Shown piece after piece: positions 16,014-24,608 of a stretch of 64,000 nucleotides of DNA; the first letter of the stretch is position 1, and each line of letters opens with the position of its first letter. Below the pieces are notes generated by a model. That model did not search any database and was not told the origin of the DNA. It saw only the letters and a list, made by a program, of their open reading frames with translations. A program made the translations under genes and the position numbers. The DNA is from Armatimonas sp043757465 (GTDB lineage: Bacteria > Armatimonadota > Armatimonadia > Armatimonadales > Armatimonadaceae), in the NCBI RefSeq assembly GCF_043757465.1, contig NZ_JAYVPL010000055.1, positions 1 through 64,000 on the forward strand. Direction: 5' to 3'.

Positions 16014-17884
16014 GCTGCCCCTCCTCTTGCCTTTCCTTCGGTTGCTTCCAGCCCATTTTCCGGGGGCGCAAGATCCTCAGCCGAGAGCTGGGCCACGCGA
16101 GCAGAAAATGAGATTCCCTGCGGGAACGGCGTCTCTTTGGCAACAAACGCATTGGGAGAGAGCGGCTCGAAGGCAAAAACACGAGCGGATTCGGCTCCCC
16201 AGGTGCTCTCGGGAACCAAGCGAATACTGGTCGCACGAACACCGGGAAGACCAATGCGGAGAAGGCGCTGGTAGTTCTGGGTTGTTTGGTGTACGGTATT
16301 CCATGCCCCCGTGGCGCTCTCCCGAATGTCTAAACGAAAGCCTTGCAGCAACGACGCAGGCACGGCGTGCGCGCGGGTCTTCTGAGGATAGACATGCGCC
16401 ATACGCTTCTCGTTGCTCAGGTCAGAGTCCAGGGTCAGGCGCACGCCCCCCAGGTGGACGGCTTCGTTCCAGTGGTACTCCAGAGCGCCGCCCAGTGCTC
16501 CCGTCCAAGCGTGCTCACTCTCGGGACGATCCCGATCCCTGCCGTCGCGCACCTTCTCCGCATCATGTCCTTCGGTAGAGCAGAGCATCGCTTTTTGCGC
16601 CAGCTCGCTGAGGGGGCGTGTGAAGCCGGGAAGGAAACAGTCGTCATCGAGGAGCGTATTTTGCAGTAAATGCACGTCCAGATTGGCCGGAGCGCAGCGG
16701 TTTTTCACGCACAGCGCCGCCGCCGTCCCTGCCGCCTGCCCGATCACAGCGCACGTTCCCATGACACGCGTAGATGAAAGTGCGGCGTGGGTGACGGAGA
16801 TATTGCGCCCCGCAAAGAGCAGGTTGGGGACATTGCGCGAGTAGAGGCTCCGAAACGGAATCCCGTAGGGCGAGGGCGCGGCGTGAAAGATCGTCGGCTG
16901 ACCGGGGTAGTAGATTCCCGCCGGGTGATGGTCGTCCATGCTCCAGCCCCCGTAGGCCACCGTGTCCGTGAAGTTTCCCCCTGCCCGCACATCGTTCTGG
17001 GTGAGGATATGCGCCCCTTCGTAGCGGCGGCTCTCGCGCTTTCCGGGTAGTGAGCCCACCCACTCCAGCGCCCAGTTTTCGGCCTGCGCTCTCTCGGGGG
17101 CGTAGTTCTTAATATAATCCCAGACCCCATAGGCGATCTTCATCAGCTCATCGCGAATCTCCTCGGCATCTTTGATCGTGTCGCAGAGCCCCCCGACCTC
17201 GATCCACCAGAAGTTATGGGCATTGACCCCGCGCATCCGGTTGGGCAGGTCTTCGGGCTTGGTGAACTTGTAGGCCCACGACGGTGGCGTGTAGGGCTGC
17301 GACTCCTCCGTGCGGCGGATCTGGATCAGCAGACTATTGCCCATCGTCTTAGCATCCGCGTTCGCTGGCTCGATGTCCTCGTCGAACTCGGCGCGGGCTT
17401 CACGACCACTTCGCCAGGCTGCGGGGGTCAGCGCCGCGAGAACACTATCGCCGGAGCAGTCAACAAACTGGGTGGCGTGAATCGTGTGGCGTGTCTGGCT
17501 GGTGGTCTGGTAGGCCTCGATGCTCGCGATGCGCTCGCCGCTCATTTGGGCGCAGGTGCAGGCGCAGCTGAGCAGCGGCGTCAGGTTGGGCTCGAAGCGC
17601 ACGGCGGCAAAAAGCACACTGTCCCAGACCGAGTAGTTGCGCGTGGCGTTTCGGTAGAGGTTCTCCAGCTGGATCTCCTCCAGAATCCCGGTCTCTTTAT
17701 TGTTCTTACCATGCGCTCCACAGATCCACATCCGCACCTCGCTGGAGGCATTCCCCCCCAGCACCGCGCGGTCGTGAACCAGCACTGTCTTTGCGCCATT
17801 TCGGGCAGAGGCAATCGCGGCGCACATCCCCGCCATCCCTCCGCCGATCACACAGACATCGAACTCATGCGTTGCTTCGTACAT
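16010..17884 (-). CDS. FAD-dependent oxidoreductase (FAD_oxidored family)
   Basis: A 624-residue flavoprotein with the dinucleotide-binding motif VIGGGMAGMCAAIASARNG at residues about 12-30 and an ADP-binding acidic strand after it (TVLVHDRAVLGGNAS). The GGNASSEVRMW segment is typical of the FAD_oxidored group often found next to glycan-degrading enzymes in Armatimonadota, Planctomycetes and Bacteroidetes. A second conserved FAD-contact region is NLLFAGRNISVTHAALSSTRVMGTCAVIGQAAG. The C-terminal 170 residues look like a carbohydrate-binding sandwich. The substrate is unknown, perhaps a sugar or polyol. It lies nine bases after the GH9-like gene in the same operon. Confidence 0.8.
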   Translation of the reverse strand: MYEATHEFDVCVIGGGMAGMCAAIASARNGAKTVLVHDRAVLGGNASSEVRMWICGAHGKNNKETGILEEIQLENLYRNATRNYSVWDSVLFAAVRFEPNLTPLLSCACTCAQMSGERIASIEAYQTTSQTRHTIHATQFVDCSGDSVLAALTPAAWRSGREARAEFDEDIEPANADAKTMGNSLLIQIRRTEESQPYTPPSWAYKFTKPEDLPNRMRGVNAHNFWWIEVGGLCDTIKDAEEIRDELMKIAYGVWDYIKNYAPERAQAENWALEWVGSLPGKRESRRYEGAHILTQNDVRAGGNFTDTVAYGGWSMDDHHPAGIYYPGQPTIFHAAPSPYGIPFRSLYSRNVPNLLFAGRNISVTHAALSSTRVMGTCAVIGQAAGTAAALCVKNRCAPANLDVHLLQNTLLDDDCFLPGFTRPLSELAQKAMLCSTEGHDAEKVRDGRDRDRPESEHAWTGALGGALEYHWNEAVHLGGVRLTLDSDLSNEKRMAHVYPQKTRAHAVPASLLQGFRLDIRESATGAWNTVHQTTQNYQRLLRIGLPGVRATSIRLVPESTWGAESARVFAFEPLSPNAFVAKETPFPQGISFSARVAQLSAEDLAPPENGLEATEGKARGGAA

Positions 17885-17893
17885 TATTTTTCT

Positions 17894-20047
17894 TTATTCT
17901 TCCGTTGCCAGAACCCCATGGCCATAGCGCAGGGTTCCCGTGGCGTTTGTCGTGGTTTGAAAGAGCGTCTGCTCTGGATTGACCGCGTTGAGGAGTACGG
18001 TCGCCGTGCCCACCGTCACGGTAGCCGTCGGGGCAAAGACGGGCGCTTGGAGCATCACCACTTTCCCTTTGCGCGTGAGCCGTGTGGCCTCGCGGCAGGT
18101 GTAGGCCAGCCCCACATTGAAGGCCGAGTTGAACGCCGTCCAGCCCTCCGGGTGCCGAAACGCGCCGTCGGGGTTGTTGGGATAGTGCTCAGACGCCGCC
18201 GTGGAGGAGAGCGTCCCCCGTACCAGCTCCAGCCGGGCGCAGGTGTCATCGGAAAATTTCTTGGGCCAGCCACGCTCAACCCCATAGAAGTCTTTGGGGC
18301 CACGAAATGCTGCATGCGCACCGAGGGGATTTCGACCAAAGAGCGCATCGAAGTGAGCGGTGGCGATTACCCTTAGCCGCTCCGCTTGCTTCGTATCCCT
18401 TATGCATCTTGCCACCGAGAGGGCACACGCCGGAAAGCCCGCCACATTGCCCGGCTCGTTCCAGCCCGCACCACCGTGTGAGCCCGCCGTGAAGCGTGGC
18501 AGGGTCCAGTTGGCCTCGTCGTACTTGCGAAAGTCGTAGGCATTCTCGGAGCGGGCGATCATCATGTCGGCCCACTTCGTCAGCCACGGTCGAATCTGTG
18601 CTTCGGCGTGCGGCAAGAGGGTCGTCAGCCCTGTGAGGAGCATGTGCTCACTCATGCGCTGGCCTTTTGTCACTCTAGGGTCGGCGGGGTCGAGCTTCTC
18701 ACAGACCCACGTTGCCTGGGCAATAGCCGTGTCCAAGAAGCGCTTCTCTTTCGTCGCTTCGTAGAGCAAGACATTGGGCAAGATCGAGTGTCCGGGGCAC
18801 TCGCGGCCTTTGTAGTCCCCCACTTCGGTTTGGATTCCAAAGCTCCAGTGTTTGAGCACGAAGGCTTTGGCACGCTCATAAACACTCACCGGGAGCCAGC
18901 GGGAGAGCTGCGGCCAGGCGTAGAGGAAAAACGCAAGCTGCTCGACCGTCTGTGGATGGATTCGCCGCCCTTTAGGGTCGCCCGACGGATCAGCGCTCTC
19001 GGGTTTGACCAGGAGCCAGCCGACTCCCCAGTGAATGAGCTTGATAATATCAGGGGCATTGGGCTTGGGTGGCTCGATCTCACGGAAGTAGGCTTGTGCG
19101 GCGTCCAAGGCTCCTAGATCACCGTTGGCTTTTACTTGCTTGAAGCTGGCGGGCAGTGGCTTCCACTCCACCTCGCGCTTTGCCTGCTCAAAAAACGAAG
19201 GGTTGGCGAGGTAGAGCATCACGAGTGAGGGCATCTCGTAGCTGTAGTAAGTACCATCACGCCAGGCCGAGCCACCGTACGCCGAGGGGTGCGTCCCAAC
19301 TAGCGAGCGGCAGTCCACGAAGAAGCGCAGTGCAGGGTCCAGCGAGGCGCGTAGGGTCACCAAGGGCGCGATCGCAAACGGATCGGAGACCAGCCCTGCG
19401 GCTTCAATGCGCGCCTCGCCGCACGTTTTGAGAGCGGTAAAGTCGCCGATACCACGGCGAATACTCCCCGTGAACACGACTTTCTCGCCTTGCTTAACCG
19501 CAAACGGGGTGCCGTCGGGGAGGGTGGGTGCGGTGAAACGCTTGGATGCGTCGGGGTCGTAGCCCGTCTGGTTGACGAAGAGCGGGACGGGCCGAGAGCG
19601 AGGCGTCTCCCCCGGCAGCACGAGGCTGGGGTAGCTTGCCGCGGGTGCAAAAACACGCACCTCGACAAGGCGTACGGTGCCTACATCCGCGAAGACCAGC
19701 TGGAGTGAGTCTGTCATCACGGTTTTTTCAAATAGCAGCTCGACCACAGCCTTCGCATTGTCCGTGACGCTCGCCAGCGTGCGCCCGGCACCGTCGCGCA
19801 CACTCAGGCTCTGAAACGCACTGCCCCACGCGCCGTCGTTGAGCCAGCCTGTCCCTAGCTGAAGGCAGGAGATGGTCTGCAGTGTCGGCCAGCTCAGGGT
19901 CAGTGTGTGCGGCCCCGTGCTCCCACTCACCCAGCGGCTCTCGTTGGTCAGCTTGCCATCCGTTAGGTTCGTCGGCGCATAGCTCGGATTGAGCACAGAC
20001 GAGGCTTTGAAAGTCGCGGTCGTAGCAAGGTTGTTCTGCCTAATCAT
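17894..20047 (-). CDS. GH9-like glycoside hydrolase with N-terminal discoidin-like domain
   Basis: About 717 residues. The N-terminal 150 residues (ASSVLNPSYAPTNLTDGKLTN, then SRWVSG) resemble an F5/8 type C sugar-binding domain. LFVNQTGYDPDASKRFT starts the immunoglobulin-like domain that precedes the catalytic barrel in GH9 cellulases. The rest is a helical barrel ending with FGRNPLGAHAAF, like the conserved GRNPLG of GH9 enzymes. I could not place the catalytic Asp/Glu residues with certainty. I chose ATG 20047, which overlaps the GH16 stop by eight bases, over an upstream start lying inside the GH16 gene. No signal peptide is evident, so export is uncertain. Confidence 0.7.
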   Translation of the reverse strand: MIRQNNLATTATFKASSVLNPSYAPTNLTDGKLTNESRWVSGSTGPHTLTLSWPTLQTISCLQLGTGWLNDGAWGSAFQSLSVRDGAGRTLASVTDNAKAVVELLFEKTVMTDSLQLVFADVGTVRLVEVRVFAPAASYPSLVLPGETPRSRPVPLFVNQTGYDPDASKRFTAPTLPDGTPFAVKQGEKVVFTGSIRRGIGDFTALKTCGEARIEAAGLVSDPFAIAPLVTLRASLDPALRFFVDCRSLVGTHPSAYGGSAWRDGTYYSYEMPSLVMLYLANPSFFEQAKREVEWKPLPASFKQVKANGDLGALDAAQAYFREIEPPKPNAPDIIKLIHWGVGWLLVKPESADPSGDPKGRRIHPQTVEQLAFFLYAWPQLSRWLPVSVYERAKAFVLKHWSFGIQTEVGDYKGRECPGHSILPNVLLYEATKEKRFLDTAIAQATWVCEKLDPADPRVTKGQRMSEHMLLTGLTTLLPHAEAQIRPWLTKWADMMIARSENAYDFRKYDEANWTLPRFTAGSHGGAGWNEPGNVAGFPACALSVARCIRDTKQAERLRVIATAHFDALFGRNPLGAHAAFRGPKDFYGVERGWPKKFSDDTCARLELVRGTLSSTAASEHYPNNPDGAFRHPEGWTAFNSAFNVGLAYTCREATRLTRKGKVVMLQAPVFAPTATVTVGTATVLLNAVNPEQTLFQTTTNATGTLRYGHGVLATEE

Positions 20048-20885
20048 TTCGTTTAAAAACTCGGACGTAGTCAATTGAGGCTTGCGCGGTGCCCCCGTCT
20101 TGAAGAAACTTGTTCTGAAGGACATTGCCCGTCACCCAGTCGTTGACACCAAAACAACTCCCGGAGAAGATGATGTAGTGCGGCACTTGTGGGATCAGCG
20201 TGGGCTTGTCTATCGTGCGGACCAGCTTGCCATCGTAGTAGAACTTGAGCGCCGTTGGAGACCACTCAAAGCCAATGGTGTGGTACTCCTGCGTGTGCAA
20301 GCCCGGCGCTTTCACCATGGCTCCATTTGACTTGTGCGCGGGCTTTGCATAGCCATCCCAGTGTAGCCCCGTGGAGTACGTGTCCCCGGCTTTGTTGCCC
20401 TCGATAATATCAATCTCCGCCCCATCGTTGGCGGTGCCATCGGTGACGCCTTTGGGAGAGGTCAGCCCTTCCTGATCGGGCATCATCCAGAACGCTGTCT
20501 GGTAGCCATCGGGCTTAACTAAGTGCATTCGTGCCTCCAGATAGCCATAGGTCGTCGAAAAGTGCCCCTTGGAGTTGAACCGCCCGGCGAAGTAGGTACT
20601 GTCCTCGGTCTTGGACTTTCGGTAGTAGATACAGGCACTGCCCGCTTTTACCTCGACCTGTGCAGGGTCGGCTTTGACAGTGATATCGGGGCGCTTGCGG
20701 CTTGTGGTCTCGACAGTCCACTTGACGGGATCGATCGCCGTGCCATTGAACTCATCGGAGAAAATCAGGCTCCAGCGGTCTTTGCTATCTACGGGCGACG
20801 ACGCGGGCCTTGCCTGCGGGGGAGTCTGTGGGTCAATGGGTGTCGAGACGGTCTGTAGCAGACAGAGGAATAAAAAAGGTTGCAT
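20040..20885 (-). CDS. GH16 family glycoside hydrolase (beta-glucanase-like), probably secreted
   Basis: A 281-residue enzyme with an N-terminal signal peptide (MQPFLFLCLLQTVSTP). The GH16 catalytic motif EIDIIEGN, with its two Glu and one Asp, lies near the middle, preceded by TTYGYLEARMHL and followed by the FEWSPTALKFYYDGKLVR strand. Enzymes of this family cut beta-1,3/1,4 glucans, agar or carrageenan; the exact substrate is not evident. I chose ATG 20885 because it begins a proper signal peptide. It is seven bases after the MFS transporter stop, and its own stop overlaps the GH9-like gene. Confidence 0.85.
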   Translation of the reverse strand: MQPFLFLCLLQTVSTPIDPQTPPQARPASSPVDSKDRWSLIFSDEFNGTAIDPVKWTVETTSRKRPDITVKADPAQVEVKAGSACIYYRKSKTEDSTYFAGRFNSKGHFSTTYGYLEARMHLVKPDGYQTAFWMMPDQEGLTSPKGVTDGTANDGAEIDIIEGNKAGDTYSTGLHWDGYAKPAHKSNGAMVKAPGLHTQEYHTIGFEWSPTALKFYYDGKLVRTIDKPTLIPQVPHYIIFSGSCFGVNDWVTGNVLQNKFLQDGGTAQASIDYVRVFKRND

Positions 20886-20892
20886 AGTTTTT

Positions 20893-22143
20893 CTATCTTT
20901 TCTTAAGAGCAAGGCTCAGGAGGGCGAAGGCGCAGAGATGGAGTCCAGAAAGCGCAAAAAATGTCGGACGGTAGCCAAAAGCACCGACGGTGTTTCCAAC
21001 CAGAGAGTTCATCAAAAGCCCTCCCAGCGTGCTTCCCGCAGCCACTAGCCCAAAGACAGTGGCGAGCTTCTCTTTGGGCACTAGATCCGTGACGAGTGTG
21101 CTTCCGTTGATCATCCAGGCCATGTGTGCCAGTGTGACGGTCATCGCAAAGGCCAGCGCCCCATTCACCGTCGGGGAGAGTACGATCAGCGCCGTGAGCG
21201 GCGTCAAGCAGGCGCAAAGAAGCATCACTCGAAGCCGTCCTGCGACAGTGGGCATCCCACGCTTGATGAGCACTCCCGAGAGCCAGCCGCCGCCAATCGC
21301 GCCAAAGTCCGCGGCGAGAAAGACGACCCAGGTAATGCTCACTTGCTGTTGTGTCAATCCGCGCTCCGCCACTAGGTACTTAGCAAACCACGACTGAATG
21401 AAGTACCAAAGTGGGTCGGTGAGGAGGCGTGCTAGAAGCAGGCCAACCACAACTTGCCCCCTACCCCCACCACCCTCACTTCGTGGGGTACCCGGGCGGG
21501 GGGACAATTCGGATCTGGATTCCTCTTTCCCAGTGAGGGACGAACGCCCGGGAGAGGGGGCAGGGGGAGAGGTAATCGGGGCTGGGGAGAGGTTACTCCG
21601 GTATATCAGCAGCCAGGGAACCAGCCAGAGAAGGCCCGCCGCGCCGGTGGCAAAAAACGCGTTCTGCCAGTGGCCAGTTGAGGCCAGCCAGAGAATTAGC
21701 GGCGGCGCGATAGTCGCTCCAATCGTCGCCCCGAGGGTGTAGAGACCAATCGCAAGGCCCCGCTCTTTGGCGGCAAACCACTCGGAGACCAGCTTGGGAG
21801 CCGTCGTCCAGTTTCCTGCCTCGCCCAAGCCTAAGAGAAAACGAAACGCACTCAGCGATACCAGCGAGCGCGAGAGCCCCGTGAGCATGTTGGCCACAGA
21901 CCAGAACGAGATATAGAGTGCGAGCGCCTTTCGTGGCCCCAGCTTGTCGGTGAGCCGCCCGGAGACTAAGTACGAGATCGTGTAGGCCACTAGGAAGAAG
22001 TTATTGACCATCGCGTACTGCGGGTCGGTCATTCCTAGATCTTTTTGGATGGTCGGAGCCAGAATCGCCAGGGTCTGCCGGTCCACGTAGTTGAGCACCG
22101 AGGCCAGAAAGAGCAGTCCAACTAAGGCCCAGCGCAAGCTCAT
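20893..22143 (-). CDS. MFS transporter, ACS (hexuronate/glucarate-like) family
   Basis: Inner-membrane transporter of 416 residues with about 12 membrane segments. The start LNYVDRQTLAILAPTIQKDLG and the loop GRLTDKLGPRKAL are typical of the anion:cation symporter group that imports hexuronates or related sugar acids. The start ATG 22143 overlaps the dioxygenase stop as ATGA. The central cytoplasmic loop (about residues 190-240) is replaced by a low-complexity stretch rich in Pro, Gly, Arg and Ser, encoded by a copy of the dispersed C/G-run repeat at 21455-21572. The frame is kept through it, so the transporter may still work because this loop tolerates change. Likely imports products of the neighbouring glycosidases. 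Confidence 0.85.
   Translation of the reverse strand: MSLRWALVGLLFLASVLNYVDRQTLAILAPTIQKDLGMTDPQYAMVNNFFLVAYTISYLVSGRLTDKLGPRKALALYISFWSVANMLTGLSRSLVSLSAFRFLLGLGEAGNWTTAPKLVSEWFAAKERGLAIGLYTLGATIGATIAPPLILWLASTGHWQNAFFATGAAGLLWLVPWLLIYRSNLSPAPITSPPAPSPGRSSLTGKEESRSELSPRPGTPRSEGGGGRGQVVVGLLLARLLTDPLWYFIQSWFAKYLVAERGLTQQQVSITWVVFLAADFGAIGGGWLSGVLIKRGMPTVAGRLRVMLLCACLTPLTALIVLSPTVNGALAFAMTVTLAHMAWMINGSTLVTDLVPKEKLATVFGLVAAGSTLGGLLMNSLVGNTVGAFGYRPTFFALSGLHLCAFALLSLALKKR
21455..21572. repeat. C/G-run dispersed repeat embedded in the MFS coding sequence
   Basis: Contains C-runs (ccccctaccccc), gcggggggacaat shared with the retron operon copy at 8344-8429, and an 8-bp inverted pair cccgggcg / cgcccggg. 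It codes for the low-complexity cytoplasmic loop of the transporter without breaking the frame. Confidence 0.6.
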
Positions 22144-22889
22144 GGGTTCGCCTCAGGCGGCGCAACAAGCCGGTTGAAGCCTAGCTTGTCGGTGCCGCGA
22201 AGCTGGATATTAGCGTGGCCCGGAAAGAGCGGCGCAATGTCGTGGGTAACTTTGACAAAGGGAACCGTGATGCGTAGGGTCATCCCCATCCGCCGCTTCT
22301 GTGAGATATTCTTATTGGACTGGTGCAAGGTTCGCTCGTTAAAGAGAAAGAACTGCCCCGGAGCCAGCTCCATCGGGATCGCTTTGGTGGCATCTACTTG
22401 CGCCGGGTCAGCTTCTTCGCCAAACGCCATGCCATCGCGGCTCGGGACATGATGAATGAGCTTCTTGTGCGAGCCTGGAATGAGATTGACGCAGGAGTTC
22501 TCGATAGTCACGGGGTCAATGGCAAGCCACGCGGAGAGGTTCACCACAGGCTCCAGCGGCCAGTAGTTAAAATCCTGGTGCCAGGGAATCTCGCTCCCGC
22601 CGGGCTCTTTGTTAAAGAAATAAGTCGCCCAGAGCACCAAGTCCGGGCCGAAGAGGCTCTCGGCACGGTCTAAGATTGCAGGATGTACGCAGAGATCGTA
22701 GAGAAAGCGCTGATCGAGATGGCGGCACTGGAGGCGGCTTTTGGGGTTAGGGCCATCGGTGGTGAGCACTTCGGACTCAATCCGGGTGCGAATAACAGCC
22801 ATCTCATCGGGGGGGTAGAGGGTAAAAGGGCCGAGGTAGCCCAGCTCATGGAACTGAGCGACCTCCGCAGAGTTCAGGCTAAAAGGCAC
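22140..22889 (-). CDS. Phytanoyl-CoA dioxygenase (PhyH)-like Fe(II)/2-oxoglutarate oxygenase
   Basis: About 249 residues. Iron ligands are visible in WHQDFNYW (H-x-D) and a distal His in the ERTLHQSNKNIS region, followed by an Arg that would bind 2-oxoglutarate. LIPGSHKKLIHH is the conserved PhyH strand. The substrate is unknown; PhyH proteins are much expanded in this kind of bacterium. I set the start at GTG 22889, where the sequence becomes family-like (PFSLNSAEVAQFHELGYLG), 11 bases inside the pilin-like gene's end. The stop overlaps the MFS start. A second PhyH gene is at 34328. Confidence 0.8.
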   Translation of the reverse strand: MPFSLNSAEVAQFHELGYLGPFTLYPPDEMAVIRTRIESEVLTTDGPNPKSRLQCRHLDQRFLYDLCVHPAILDRAESLFGPDLVLWATYFFNKEPGGSEIPWHQDFNYWPLEPVVNLSAWLAIDPVTIENSCVNLIPGSHKKLIHHVPSRDGMAFGEEADPAQVDATKAIPMELAPGQFFLFNERTLHQSNKNISQKRRMGMTLRITVPFVKVTHDIAPLFPGHANIQLRGTDKLGFNRLVAPPEANP

Positions 22890-23598
22890 GGGTATAGTTT
22901 TTATTGTAATCCACCGTGATAGGATCGTCAGGGATAAATCCGTAGTCACTGGAGCGCATGGACTTGGCTTTTCGGTGCTTGGCATGGCCGTCGCAGAACA
23001 GCACGTTGCCGCCCTCCATGTGAACCGTCGTGTAGTTCTCCAGAGTACCGATCCCACGAGGAAAGTGCCACCAGGAGTAGGTTCCTGCGGCAGCACTGAC
23101 CACACGGGGCCGCATGAAGGCGAAGTTGCGCTTGTTGAATAGCTCCTGGGTGTAGACGATGTCCGCGGGGTTGGGAATGACCGCGATGGTCGCTCCAATT
23201 ACCGCAGCATTGCCCAGATAGCTTGTGCAGCTATCGGGGATGGTTGACGCGCTACATGCCTGTGTTCCCGTGACATCGGGCACCGACGGGCAGTAATAGA
23301 TCCCTTTGTTTTTAGTGTAAGGAGTCAGGCATCCCAGAAAATTAGGGGTCGTCGCTACCACCGCCGGGGAGTTGAAGTTCGCCACTCCATCGTTATAGGG
23401 AGGATTGGTCTCGTCGTAGTCCTGGGTGTACATCATCAGAGCCAGCCCCACTTGTTTGAGGTTAGAGAGACACGCCGTTGCGCGGGCTTTTTCACGGGCC
23501 TGGGCAAAGACGGGGAAAAGAATCGCGGCAAGAATCGCGATAATCGCGATAACCACTAAAAGTTCGATGAGGGTAAAGGCTCGGTTGCGACTTCGCAT
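22879..23598 (-). CDS. Prepilin-type protein with H-X9-DG C-terminal motif (DUF1559-like)
   Basis: A 239-residue type IV pilin-like protein. The N terminus is a class III signal with the processing site and hydrophobic helix (FTLIELLVVIAIIAILAAILFP). The C-terminal HMEGGNVLFCDG fits the H-X9-DG motif of the pilin-like paralogues found in large numbers in Planctomycetes and Armatimonadota. AAGGAG lies before ATG 23598. It is the first gene of the glycan operon, which suggests a cell-surface role in binding or handling the polysaccharide; that role is inferred only from position. The AraC-type regulator lies just upstream on the same strand. Confidence 0.92.
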   Translation of the reverse strand: MRSRNRAFTLIELLVVIAIIAILAAILFPVFAQAREKARATACLSNLKQVGLALMMYTQDYDETNPPYNDGVANFNSPAVVATTPNFLGCLTPYTKNKGIYYCPSVPDVTGTQACSASTIPDSCTSYLGNAAVIGATIAVIPNPADIVYTQELFNKRNFAFMRPRVVSAAAGTYSWWHFPRGIGTLENYTTVHMEGGNVLFCDGHAKHRKAKSMRSSDYGFIPDDPITVDYNKNYTRAF

Positions 23599-23661
23599 AA
23601 ATAAAGCTCCTTAAACAGAGTGCGGTGAGAAAAGCATCTTGACTGTCCCACTCTAACTATT

Positions 23662-24567
23662 TTAGAGGCTTTCCATCAGGGTTGGTTTATCCGCCGCAGA
23701 CGATTTATTATCCAGTTCGCTCCCTCCCAACGTGCGCCACTTCGACGGTGGGAGCTGGAAGCGCTCGGTGAAGACGCGGCTAAAGGTGTAGATGCTCTCA
23801 AAGCCAATCGCCTCCCCCACTGCCGCAATGGTCATGTGGGTGCTACGGAGCAAGCGACAGGCACGCTCTAGTCGCCGCTCCATGAGGTAGGCCTGGGGGG
23901 AGACACCAATAAACCGGTGAAAGCTCCGCCGGAGGTGTGCGGGACTGACGGAAAACTGCGTGCAGAGCTGGACGGGAGTGATGGTCGGGTCTTTCTGAAT
24001 AGCCCAGAGTGCCGGAACCAGCCACTCGGGAGCTCCGGTGACCCGCAAGGGACGCTCTTGCTCGTGTACGCTCAGCGCACGCCAGCAAAGACCAAACACT
24101 GCACGGGCGAGCCCATCGCCAATCAACATCGCCTGCTCGTCACGCGGCAAGCTGGTTGGTAAGTACCCAAGCCCATTATCCGGCCACTGTTGCGCTGCCT
24201 GCTGCATCCACAGACAGAGAAGCCCACGTGTCGTGGGGTCGGGGTGCCATTGAATCGAAGGATGAAGCAGAGGCAGGATATCCAGGCGACCAAAGAGTTG
24301 TGCCTCTAGCCCAATGGACCACCAGACAACACCTGTATCTGTGAGCAACCGTTCACGATCCACATTGCGGGGCAAGAGAAGAGCATCCCCAGCTTCTAAG
24401 ACCCATCGCTTGCCATTTAAGACGGCCTGAAGCTGTCCCTTCTCCACAAACCAGACAGCACCAAACTCTTGGACTGTGGATGCGGTTTGCGTTCCAGGTT
24501 TCCAATCATGCCCATTTGCCCAGACTAAGCTTATGGTGACATTATTGAGTAGCTCTTGTCCTAACAT
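23662..24567 (-). CDS. AraC family transcriptional regulator
   Basis: About 301 residues. An N-terminal cupin-like sensor half (roughly 1-170) is followed by a C-terminal AraC/XylS double helix-turn-helix: VQLCTQFSVSPAHLRRSFHRFIGVSPQAYL, then VGEAIGFESIYTFSRVFTERFQLPPSKWR. It probably controls the sugar-degradation operon immediately downstream on the same strand (23598 to 11983), responding to a sugar ligand. ATG 24567 is chosen because upstream in-frame sequence overlaps the DUF6785 gene and the C/G-run repeat. Its last codons include a segment resembling the sequence upstream of the DUF6785 gene. Confidence 0.88.
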   Translation of the reverse strand: MLGQELLNNVTISLVWANGHDWKPGTQTASTVQEFGAVWFVEKGQLQAVLNGKRWVLEAGDALLLPRNVDRERLLTDTGVVWWSIGLEAQLFGRLDILPLLHPSIQWHPDPTTRGLLCLWMQQAAQQWPDNGLGYLPTSLPRDEQAMLIGDGLARAVFGLCWRALSVHEQERPLRVTGAPEWLVPALWAIQKDPTITPVQLCTQFSVSPAHLRRSFHRFIGVSPQAYLMERRLERACRLLRSTHMTIAAVGEAIGFESIYTFSRVFTERFQLPPSKWRTLGGSELDNKSSAADKPTLMESL

Positions 24568-24579
24568 CGTTGTTTTCCT

Positions 24580-24608
24580 GCCCCCTGTCCCCCGCCCGGC
24601 GGGGGAGA
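24580..24608. repeat. Short C/G-run dispersed repeat before the AraC gene
   Basis: Reads tgccccctgtcccccgcccgg followed by cggggga, with an inverted pair tcccccgcc / ggcggggga. It lies between the DUF6785 stop and the AraC start and may also act as a weak terminator. Confidence 0.5.

Noticed and set aside
22890..23198. N-terminal extension of the PhyH protein to 23198
   Set aside because: Ser/Thr/Pro/Arg-rich translation overlapping the pilin-like gene; PhyH-like sequence starts only at about 22889.
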